NCBI GenBank assembly: GCA_028282645.1
Contig: JANQHM010000064.1
Location: 1 to 42,595, forward strand
Origin: Candidatus Gastranaerophilales bacterium
GTDB taxonomy: Bacteria > Cyanobacteriota > Vampirovibrionia > Gastranaerophilales > JANQFW01
Reading direction: 5' to 3'
Length of the DNA stretch: 42,595 nt
Below the pieces are notes generated by a model, which worked only from the letters and a program-made list of their open reading frames with translations, did not search any database and was not told where the DNA came from. The first letter of the stretch is position 1. Each line of letters opens with the position of its first letter. This document shows, piece after piece, positions 36,105 to 42,595 of the stretch. The position numbers were made by a program, and so were the translations under genes.

Positions 36105-36968
36105 TTAAGTCGTAAAGCTTGCCAATATAGAATCGCAGGCTTTTTGACCTTTTAGCATCTTGATATATTCTTTATTTAAATCCTCTGATAAAAGATGATT
36201 CCATTTTTCATGCCCGCCGGGCAGGCCTTTAGCAAGCCAATAAAGATGATTTGTAATGGGGTAGCGTTGGTATTGATTAATATAATTAATTTTAAAGTCC
36301 GCTTTGATTATAATATCTCTTAAATGATCTTCGTTAAACAAAAACAAATGACAACTCCAATAGGTAAAATCTTGAAAAGCTCTGTTTTCATAGATAGAGA
36401 TTAAAGCATCATTTGCATTTGGCACTTCAACAATTATTTTTCCATTTTTATTTAATAATTTTTTCAAAGAAGTCAATAATTCAATTGGCTTAGCAATATG
36501 CTCCAAAACATGAAACATTGTAATAACATCAAACTTGTCTTTAATCTGTTCTAAACTAGAATATACCTTTAAATTTTGTTCTTTAAAATAATTATTTAAT
36601 CCTTGATCCAACTCCAGGCCGGACACACTTTGTGCGATTTTTTTAGCTTTTAATAAAAAACCGCCGTTTCCGCAACCAAAATCAAGAATTTTTTTATCTT
36701 TAATATTATCCTTAAACTGGTTAAATCTTCTTAAATCATCTTCTGATGTATTTTTTATCCAATTTTGCAGTTCTATAGTCCCCTTGTGCATCCCGGAATT
36801 TTCATAAAATTCATTTTGAATATGTTTAAATGTTGACAAAAAAACTAAATTACAATTTTTGCACTTTAATACTTTTATATTTTTATTGTCTCGAGTGTAC
36901 GGAAAATATTCTTCAATATTTTTTTGATGACATAAATAACATTTTTGATTTTCAAATTTTTTATTCAT
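36105..36968 (-). CDS. Class I SAM-dependent methyltransferase with N-terminal zinc-binding cysteines
   Basis: 287 residues. The first 45 carry a probable zinc knuckle (CYLC and CKNC), as in the Methyltransf_12/23 proteins involved in sugar or secondary-metabolite methylation. The SAM-binding Rossmann core follows: KKILDFGCGNGGFLLKAKKI (motif I), VSGLELD (motif II acidic residue), FDVITMFHVLEHIAKPIELL (motif IV) and KNGKIIVEVPNANDAL. The C-terminal half has WSCHLFLFNEDHLRDII, usual for this group. The acceptor is unknown; nearby genes give no pathway. The ribosome site is weak. The dispersed element at 36982 begins 14 bases before the start codon, so it lies in the promoter or leader. Confidence 0.85.
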   Translation of the reverse strand: MNKKFENQKCYLCHQKNIEEYFPYTRDNKNIKVLKCKNCNLVFLSTFKHIQNEFYENSGMHKGTIELQNWIKNTSEDDLRRFNQFKDNIKDKKILDFGCGNGGFLLKAKKIAQSVSGLELDQGLNNYFKEQNLKVYSSLEQIKDKFDVITMFHVLEHIAKPIELLTSLKKLLNKNGKIIVEVPNANDALISIYENRAFQDFTYWSCHLFLFNEDHLRDIIIKADFKINYINQYQRYPITNHLYWLAKGLPGGHEKWNHLLSEDLNKEYIKMLKGQKACDSILASFTT

Positions 36969-36981
36969 GAAGTCACTTTTT

Positions 36982-37076
36982 TATAAAGGTTCCAAATTAA
37001 ATTTCAGATATCAATAGCTTATTTTATTAGTTTTTACCAGATTAAAGAATCTGAAAAGTATTTTAGAGTTAGTATA
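36982..37076 (+). repeat. Dispersed MITE-like element, copy 6 (95 bp, interior deleted)
   Basis: Starts TATAAAGGTTCCAAATTAAA, with TTTCAGAT, then AGCTTATTTTATTAG, TTTTTACCAGATTAAAGAAT and the right end CTGAAAAGTATTTTAGAG followed by TTAGTATA. It fills much of the gap between the divergent methyltransferase and TPR genes. Confidence 0.82.
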
Positions 37077-37195
37077 CTATACTACCTCTAATAAAGTATG
37101 TTAGAGAATTAGATATATTTATTTGATAGCATTGCATAATGTAAAAATATTTGATATGTTAAAATTACATAACAATTGATCAAGTGAGAATTTCT

Positions 37196-38194
37196 ATGTT
37201 AATGTCTGTTTTATATTATACATCATTATTTTTACTCTTAATAGCATTGTTTGGAATATTTTTATACCGTTTAACCTTTTATAAACAAAAAAAATTTGAA
37301 TCTTATTATAAAAAAGGTACAAACGCTTACCTTAACGGAAATCATCCGCAGGCATTAATAAGCTTTTTAGAAGCTATGAAAATAAAACCGACTGACAAAG
37401 GAGTTTTATACAATTTGGGATTAATTTGTTTTAATGGTGAAGACTATGAAAATGCGGAAAATTACTTTTTGAGTGTACTGGATATTGATCCGAAAGATGG
37501 TGATACCTATTACAATTTAGGCTTAATTTACTCTGAAACAGGTCAATTTGAGAAGGCAATAGAACATTTTAATATAGCTATAAACTATTACCCTGATGAT
37601 AGTGAAGCTTATACAGGTTTAGGGCTCTTAAATTTTAAACAAGAAAATTATGATGAAGCAATACAAAATTTTTCAAATGCTCTTGGCCTCAGCCCGGAAA
37701 AATGGGAATATAATTTATATTTAGCAAAAGCATATGATGAAAGAAGCAATCGAACAGCTTCTTTAGAAGATATTGATAAAGCAATCGAATATTTTGAACG
37801 CTACACTGAAAATGATGCAGAAAATGAGGATGCTCTTTATAAATTATCAATTTGCTATGCCAAAAAAGGTAATTGGGAAAAATCAGTTGAACTGTGCGAA
37901 AAAGTTATACAAATTAATACCGCTGCTGTTGATGCCTACAATCAACTGGGGCTGGCGTACTTCTGTCGTGGCAAAATAGAAGAAGCGGTTGATATGTACA
38001 AAAATGCCATTCTCCATGCACCAGATTTTGCCACTGCCTATACAAACCTTGGATATGCCTACGAAAAGTTAGAAAAGCTGGAAGACGCAAAAACAATGTT
38101 TGAAAAATATATAGAAATCTGCCCTGACGGTGAAAATACAAAAGACATTCAAGAACGTATAAATAGCATAAATGAAAGCTTAAATCTACAATAA
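37196..38194 (+). CDS. Membrane-anchored TPR-repeat protein
   Basis: 332 residues from the ATG at 37196; the upstream GTG at 37184 has no ribosome site. One N-terminal membrane helix (SLFLLLIALFGIFLYRL) anchors a long stretch of seven or so tetratricopeptide repeats, clearest in GVLYNLGLICFNGEDYENAE, DTYYNLGLIYSETGQFEKAI, AYTGLGLLNFKQENYDEAI and AYNQLGLAYFCRGKIEEAV. The domain probably faces the cytosol and scaffolds proteins at the membrane. Its last nine bases overlap the end of the convergent CheY-like gene. The element at 36982 lies just upstream, so the promoter is in or next to it. Confidence 0.85.
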   Translation: MLMSVLYYTSLFLLLIALFGIFLYRLTFYKQKKFESYYKKGTNAYLNGNHPQALISFLEAMKIKPTDKGVLYNLGLICFNGEDYENAENYFLSVLDIDPKDGDTYYNLGLIYSETGQFEKAIEHFNIAINYYPDDSEAYTGLGLLNFKQENYDEAIQNFSNALGLSPEKWEYNLYLAKAYDERSNRTASLEDIDKAIEYFERYTENDAENEDALYKLSICYAKKGNWEKSVELCEKVIQINTAAVDAYNQLGLAYFCRGKIEEAVDMYKNAILHAPDFATAYTNLGYAYEKLEKLEDAKTMFEKYIEICPDGENTKDIQERINSINESLNLQ

Positions 38195-38587
38195 TTTGCC
38201 ATTCATATCCCTAAAAGCTTTCTTCAAAGTCATAAGAACACTATTGGGCTTAAACGGCTTAAGTATAAAATCAGAAGCTCCCAGCTCTAAGGCCTCTTTT
38301 ATATAAGCCTTTTGACTAATTGCTGAGCACATAACAATTACAGCTTTAGGATTTAATGACTTTATCTCTTTTAAAGCTTGCAATCCGTTAAACTCCGGCA
38401 TTGTTATATCCATAGTGATAGCATCGGGCTTATATTGATAAAAGAACTCCATAGCTTCAAGGCCATTACCGGCTTCGGCTACAACATCGTAGCCCGCACC
38501 TTCAAGAATGGTTCTTAGACTTCTTCTCATAAAACTGGAATCATCTACAATTAAAATTCTTTTTTTATCCTGAACTTGACCATCCAT
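38186..38587 (-). CDS. Second CheY-like single-domain response regulator
   Basis: 133 residues, one receiver domain with a short N-terminal extension (MDGQVQDKKR). Acidic residues are in ILIVDDSSFMRRSL, the phospho-acceptor Asp60 in AITMDITMPEFNG, the switch Ser in IVMCSAISQK, and Lys in DFILKPFKP. All phosphorylation residues are present. The sequence is close to the operon CheY (shared TMDITMP, VxEAxNGLEA and MCSA), suggesting an old duplication. A good AAAGGA precedes the ATG. Standing apart from the che operon, it may serve as a phosphate sink or a second output. Confidence 0.9.
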   Translation of the reverse strand: MDGQVQDKKRILIVDDSSFMRRSLRTILEGAGYDVVAEAGNGLEAMEFFYQYKPDAITMDITMPEFNGLQALKEIKSLNPKAVIVMCSAISQKAYIKEALELGASDFILKPFKPNSVLMTLKKAFRDMNGKLL

Positions 38588-38710
38588 TAATTATTTCCTT
38601 TGAAAAGTTATCAACTTTATATGTATTAGTATAAAGGTATATAAAAAATATGTAAAGTCTAATAATTACAAATTATTTAAATCTTAATAAACCTTAAAAA
38701 TATAAAAAAT

Positions 38711-39457
38711 TTAAGAAATGACATTAAAGTACTTCATATAATATTCTTCACCTTTCAAGGTTAGCCTGTACTTGTTTACACAACTGTTTTCCCGGGGTAA
38801 TAACTCTATTAACTGTGAGTTTAAACAGTTTTTAATTACAGAATGGTCAGTAGTCTTTTTATTAAAATTAAAAATCATTGAATTCACATCTTTTAATGTA
38901 AAATTATTAAGGCCTTTATACTTTTTTAAATAATATGCCGTTACTATTAGCCAATCTTCCTGCTTATAAGGCGCAGTAATATTTGCAAAATCATTAAAAT
39001 TCATTTCTTCAACAGCATTGTTAGCATGTTCATCCTGCAAATCAAGGATTTTCAGTTTTTCATCTTCAGGAAGATTATCAAGCCATTTAAGTGCTTGCTT
39101 TATTTCATTTTCCGAAGGTTTATATTCATTTTGAGGGCTTGTCATAACCTTATTACTTTTCAAGTTGTTTGTATTTACAATAGCTGCTTTTTTTGCTTTT
39201 TGCTGAATAACTTGCGGCTCTATTTTGGGAGATTGTTTTTTTATTTTATTATTTTTTACGGATTTTCTCAATATTTTTATTTTATCCTCATTTACGGAAG
39301 ATTGTTGATTTTTATAAGTAATCATAAAAGAGCACAAGGCTTTTTCTGTTTCATTATTATATAAATCTTCAAAAAATACATCAAATATATCAGAATTGGA
39401 AAAACAACCTTTAATCTCTTTATCATTTTTTTTTATCTTAAAATTATAATAAGTCAA
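38711..39457 (-). CDS. Unknown protein with a winged-helix-like C-terminus
   Basis: 248 residues, TTG start at 39457 with AGGGAT upstream. The N-terminal 50 residues look like a small alpha/beta domain (NFKIKKNDKEIKGCFSNSD). About 50 residues rich in Lys, Gln and Asn follow, probably disordered. The C-terminal 100 residues (WLIVTAYYLKKYKGLNNFTL to the end) resemble a winged-helix fold, with a final wing-like RLTLKGEEYYMKYF. I do not recognise the family. It could bind DNA, but no known motif proves it. No signal peptide or membrane segment. Confidence 0.6.
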   Translation of the reverse strand: MTYYNFKIKKNDKEIKGCFSNSDIFDVFFEDLYNNETEKALCSFMITYKNQQSSVNEDKIKILRKSVKNNKIKKQSPKIEPQVIQQKAKKAAIVNTNNLKSNKVMTSPQNEYKPSENEIKQALKWLDNLPEDEKLKILDLQDEHANNAVEEMNFNDFANITAPYKQEDWLIVTAYYLKKYKGLNNFTLKDVNSMIFNFNKKTTDHSVIKNCLNSQLIELLPRENSCVNKYRLTLKGEEYYMKYFNVIS

Positions 39458-39790
39458 TTTTGCTATCCCTAAAAAACAACTATATAATTTAATTGATCAC
39501 TACCTAAAAAGATAGCATTTATGAATATTGATAACAATAATTTATGAATTAATTTTTAAAAATATTTTTAATATTTTTGTACTGATATAAATATATTATA
39601 AATTTTATTACAAATTTGCTACAATTTTTAACAAAATGAACAATTTTTGTGTTTTATCTGTTTTAATAATAATGGGATATCTTCTAAAATTAAACAAACA
39701 AAGGTATAATCTATACTAACTCTAAAATTTAATTAAGTACCAGTATAAATATCTCCGGTCGGTTAGATGTGTTGTAGCTAAAGAGGGAAT
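39458..39790. other. AT-rich intergenic region upstream of the GH13 gene
   Basis: 333 bases between divergent genes. A TATAAT (39705-39710) lies directly beside the minimal dispersed element at 39712-39747; a matching -35 is weak. The rest is AT-rich with no gene seen. Confidence 0.5.
39712..39747 (-). repeat. Dispersed MITE-like element, copy 7 (minimal, 36 bp)
   Basis: TATACTAACTCTAAAAT, one terminus, joins directly to TTTAATTAAGTACCAGTATA, the other terminus. Both termini keep the TATAC/GTATA ends while the interior is gone. It sits between a TATAAT and the GH13 start codon. Confidence 0.6.
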
Positions 39791-41890
39791 ATGAACAAGC
39801 AAAAGGAAATAGAACAGCTATTAACAAAGCAAAAAGAAAAGATAAATACATATTTATCAAAATTCACTCTGATTCAAAAAATGGCGCAAAATAATCATAA
39901 TAATTTTATTTATGATAATATTACTCAGTTTTGCAGAAAAAATAAATGGACAGAAACAGATAACTCATCAAATGTTCTCGTAGGCATAAATCAAAATTTA
40001 ATTTCAGCACAAGTTAAAAATGAAATAAAAAGCGCTATCAATTTGTTATATGATCAGGAATCCTGTGAAGATATATACAAGGAAATTGAAAGTTTAATCC
40101 ATAAAATAAGAAAAGAAAGAGAAAATCAGCAAGATTTAATAAAAGAAGACCTGAAAAGATCTTCCCAATGGTATAAAGACGAAATTTTATATGTATTTTA
40201 TCCTGATCAGTTTGGAGTAAATGACAACAACACGCCCGGCACCTTCAAAGAATGTGCTCAAATGTTAGATTATCTAAAAGATTTAGGAGTAACAACCATT
40301 TATATTCTTCCGTTCCTGGAATCTCCCTTTGGTGATGCAGGCTTTGACGTGAGCAACCCCAAAGGTGTTCGTAAAGATTTAGGTGGAATAGAAGAATTTA
40401 AAGCTCTGGCTAAAAAAGCAAGAAAAAAAGGCATAAAAATAAAAGCTGATTTGATTTTAAATCACTTATCCGACCAGTGCGAATGGTTCCGGCAAGCACT
40501 GCATGGTGACGAAGAAAAAATAAATTACTTTGTTTACAGGGAAAAAATGCCTGATTATGTAAAATACAAAGACCCTCAACTTGGAGTTGTTGTTGACTAT
40601 AAAGAAGATGACGGCAGCATATCATCAAGGCGCTTAATGTTTCCGGATTGCTGCAAAAATCATTTTAGGCGAGAAGTTATCAACGAAAAAGATTATTATT
40701 TTTATCATACATTTTATGATTTTCAACCTGATTTAAATTGGAAAAACCCCAAAGTCCTCTTTCATGCTCTTGATATAGTAGGATTCTGGGCAAATATAGG
40801 CATTGATATATTCAGGCTTGACGCTATACCGTTTTTAGTAGATAAAAAAGGGACAAACGGTGAAAATCTGCTGGAAACACACGCTATTGTCAGAATTATA
40901 AGTTTATTCCTTAAAACAGTTGCCCCGAGGTCGGTTTTACAGGCAGAAGCCTGCGAAATGCCAAAGGAAATTTTGCCTTACTTTGGAGAAGAGCAAATCA
41001 CCAAAAAGGTAAACAATAAATATCTAATGCGAACAAACGGAGTTCAAGTAGCTTATAATTTCCCCTACATGCCTGCAATCTGGGCAAATATATTAACAAA
41101 AGACTGTTGCCATTTTTGGGAGGCTCATAATAATACTCCTAGTATTCCCGAGTCTGCAAGTTGGGCTGTATTTTTAAGAGTTCACGATGAATTAACGCTT
41201 GAGATGGTTTCACAAGATACCAGAAAGCTGGTATACGACAAACTTATTGAAAAAGGCCAAAGCTTTAGAGACGGCCTGGGTGTAAGCGGAAGAATGGCTG
41301 ACTTTTTAGATAATGACAAAAGAAAAATATCTTTAGCATTTTCTATATTAATGTCAATGCCGGGTATGCCCATAATTTACTACGGTGATGAAATCGCGGC
41401 AAACAATAATTACTCTTACGCTCAACAGTCTGAAAACATTAGGAAAATCAAAAATCCAAATATCGAAAATGCTTACGATAGCAGAGATATAAACAGAGGG
41501 CCGATTACAAAAAAACAAGTATGCAATGTTCTTTATAACCCTAAGTGTACAGGGCATAATATTTATAAAAACCTTAAAAAATTAATAAAAGTGCGCAAGG
41601 AAACCATTTGCCTATCCAGAGGATGTATAAGCAATATAGATTCCCAAAATTCAAAGATTTTTTCTTACTTAAGAAAAGATCAAAAGCATTGCGTGTTAGT
41701 TTTAAACAATTTATCAGAATACAAAACAACTGCAACTACCAAGATTACCAATGAGTTAAAACGATTGTTAAGAAATAAATTAATCCTTATAGATTTGATA
41801 TCTAAAAAGCCTGTTAAATTTAAAATTAAAAATTCGGAGCTAAAAATAGAGCTTGAAGCATATCAAAGCTTTTGGATTGGCTTAAAATAA
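39791..41890 (+). CDS. GH13 family transglucosidase (amylosucrase/trehalose-synthase-like)
   Basis: 699 residues, no signal peptide, so cytosolic. A helical N-terminal domain of about 110 residues precedes the (beta/alpha)8 barrel, as in amylosucrase. Barrel motifs are ADLILNHLSD (region I, about 219-228), FRLDAIPF with nucleophile Asp344, VLQAEACEMP with acid Glu386, and FLRVHDELTLEMV with His465/Asp466. The last matches trehalose synthase more than amylosucrase. GTNGENLLETHAIVR and MPIIYYGDEIAANNN are shared with amylosucrases. A C-terminal beta domain (from about 610) ends YQSFWIGL. Likely roles are sucrose or maltose/trehalose conversion; substrate not decidable by eye. AGAGGGAA precedes the ATG, and a strong terminator follows. 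Confidence 0.85.
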   Translation: MNKQKEIEQLLTKQKEKINTYLSKFTLIQKMAQNNHNNFIYDNITQFCRKNKWTETDNSSNVLVGINQNLISAQVKNEIKSAINLLYDQESCEDIYKEIESLIHKIRKERENQQDLIKEDLKRSSQWYKDEILYVFYPDQFGVNDNNTPGTFKECAQMLDYLKDLGVTTIYILPFLESPFGDAGFDVSNPKGVRKDLGGIEEFKALAKKARKKGIKIKADLILNHLSDQCEWFRQALHGDEEKINYFVYREKMPDYVKYKDPQLGVVVDYKEDDGSISSRRLMFPDCCKNHFRREVINEKDYYFYHTFYDFQPDLNWKNPKVLFHALDIVGFWANIGIDIFRLDAIPFLVDKKGTNGENLLETHAIVRIISLFLKTVAPRSVLQAEACEMPKEILPYFGEEQITKKVNNKYLMRTNGVQVAYNFPYMPAIWANILTKDCCHFWEAHNNTPSIPESASWAVFLRVHDELTLEMVSQDTRKLVYDKLIEKGQSFRDGLGVSGRMADFLDNDKRKISLAFSILMSMPGMPIIYYGDEIAANNNYSYAQQSENIRKIKNPNIENAYDSRDINRGPITKKQVCNVLYNPKCTGHNIYKNLKKLIKVRKETICLSRGCISNIDSQNSKIFSYLRKDQKHCVLVLNNLSEYKTTATTKITNELKRLLRNKLILIDLISKKPVKFKIKNSELKIELEAYQSFWIGLK

Positions 41891-41914
41891 AAGGTGATGG
41901 TCATCACCTTTCTT
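41890..41914 (+). terminator. Rho-independent terminator after the GH13 gene
   Basis: AAAGGTGA (41890-41897) pairs perfectly with TCACCTTT (41904-41911) around TGGTCA, starting right at the stop codon. The downstream side is only moderately T-rich; it may serve both converging genes. Confidence 0.75.
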
Positions 41915-41974
41915 ATGTCATCGCTGTAAGCTTTTTATATAACTTAGCTCAACTGATCACTGCCAATTAATATA

Positions 41975-42595
41975 TTAATTACCGAGATATTCAATGTTTC
42001 TTTTTACTGCCAAGGTATTTGGATGACTTTCGCCTAATGAGTTTTTAAATATCTCATAAGCTTTATTGTACAGCTTGAGAGCCTCATCGTAGTTGCCTTG
42101 AGCTCTATGTACTCCCCCAATATTGCTATAAGAAGTAGCGGTATCAGGATGATTAACCCCTAATTCTCTTTCTCTAATATTAATAGCTTTCAAATAAAAC
42201 TTGAGAGCCTTATCGTAGTTGCCTTGATTATAATAAAGTAACCCAATATTGTTATAAGAAGTAGCAGTAGAAGGGTGATTAATCCCTAATACTTTTTCAT
42301 ATATATCAGTAGCTTTCAAATAGAACTTGAGAGCCTCCTCGTTGTTGCCTTGATTATTATAGACTGCTCCAATATTGTTATAAGAAGTAGCGGTATCAGG
42401 ATGATTAACCCCTAATTCTCTTTCTCTAATATTAATAGCTTTCAAATAGAACTTGAGAGCCTCATTGTAGTTGCCTTGAGCATCATAGACTCCCCCAATA
42501 CTGTTATAAGAAGTAGCGGTATCAGGATGATTAACCCCTAATTCTCTTTCTCTAATATTAATAGCTTTCAAATAGAACTTGAGAGCCTCATTGTA
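41975..42595 (-). CDS. Kinesin-light-chain-type TPR protein (5' end beyond right edge)
   Basis: At least 206 residues; the frame is open to the window edge, so the true start lies outside and the internal TTG at 42571 is not a start. The protein is a series of 42-residue TPRs with the consensus ATSYNNIGAVY, GNYDEALKFYLKAINIRERE and LGVNHPDT. It ends with a last variant repeat (LYNKAYEIFKNSLGESHPNT) and LAVKRNIEYLGN. TPR_12/kinesin-light-chain repeats bind proteins; in bacteria they often sit beside effector domains, which here would be upstream, outside the window. The repeats are nearly identical at DNA level. Confidence 0.85.
   Translation of the reverse strand, partial: YNEALKFYLKAINIRERELGVNHPDTATSYNSIGGVYDAQGNYNEALKFYLKAINIRERELGVNHPDTATSYNNIGAVYNNQGNNEEALKFYLKATDIYEKVLGINHPSTATSYNNIGLLYYNQGNYDKALKFYLKAINIRERELGVNHPDTATSYSNIGGVHRAQGNYDEALKLYNKAYEIFKNSLGESHPNTLAVKRNIEYLGN
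42015..42595. repeat. Tandem 126-bp coding repeats
   Basis: The unit starting at GTATCAGGATGATTAACCCC recurs at 42141, 42393 and 42519, exactly two and one 126-base periods apart, with near-identical sequence. The unit at about 42267 is more diverged. The array continues past the right edge. The left boundary is approximate. Confidence 0.85.

Noticed and set aside
42015-42595. CRISPR-like array
   Set aside because: The 126-base periodic repeats are in frame and encode TPRs; there are no short repeats with unique spacers.

Overview
The window looks like about 42.6 kb of chromosome from a low-GC (roughly one third GC by eye), flagellated, diderm bacterium. An OmpH/Skp-like periplasmic chaperone points to an outer membrane. 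A CheC/CheD chemotaxis cluster, a compact flagellin, a B12-dependent class II ribonucleotide reductase, a DUF6941 protein, many TPR proteins and several short unassigned proteins together resemble non-photosynthetic relatives of cyanobacteria (Melainabacteria/Vampirovibrionia, e.g. Gastranaerophilales). That placement is inference; no rRNA is present to confirm it. No tRNA, rRNA, CRISPR array, prophage or transposase gene was seen.

Layout. 1-4.3 kb: start of a minus-strand gene, a DtxR/MntR-type regulator behind a long leader, argS, a 57-residue four-cysteine protein and a secreted M23 peptidase. 4.3-10.7 kb: nrdJ, a TPR protein, a small membrane protein coupled to ligA. 10.8-20.3 kb: ileS, an APC amino-acid permease, a 68-residue unknown bracketed by two inverted repeat elements, then a minus-strand operon of inositol monophosphatase, a GHL10 glycosidase-like exported protein and mgtE. 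20.5-26.1 kb: queD, an 89-residue unknown, an extended opine-dehydrogenase-like protein, an Orn/Lys/Arg decarboxylase-family enzyme, Skp-like and DUF6941 proteins. 26.4-30 kb: flagellin, a P-loop kinase, nadD and yqeK. 30.1-36.1 kb: a tight operon cheA-cheW-HDOD-cheC-cheD-cheY-fliO-like behind a clear sigma70-type promoter. 36.1-42.6 kb: a methyltransferase, a membrane-anchored TPR protein, a second CheY-like receiver, an unknown with a winged-helix-like end, a GH13 transglucosidase and a TPR (kinesin-light-chain type) gene running off the right edge.

The most striking non-gene signal is a family of short dispersed intergenic elements. They have imperfect terminal inverted repeats that begin TATAC and end GTATA, and lengths of 36 to 168 bp that suggest internal deletions. 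About seven recognisable copies and two relics lie in this window, several abutting promoters or start codons. They look like MITEs of a TA-targeting (IS630/Tc1-mariner-like) transposon whose transposase is elsewhere. Other points worth a look are a CheD lacking the catalytic-triad threonine, the structured leader of the DtxR-type regulator, an opine dehydrogenase with long extra ends, long intergenic hairpins, and near-identical 126-bp TPR repeats.
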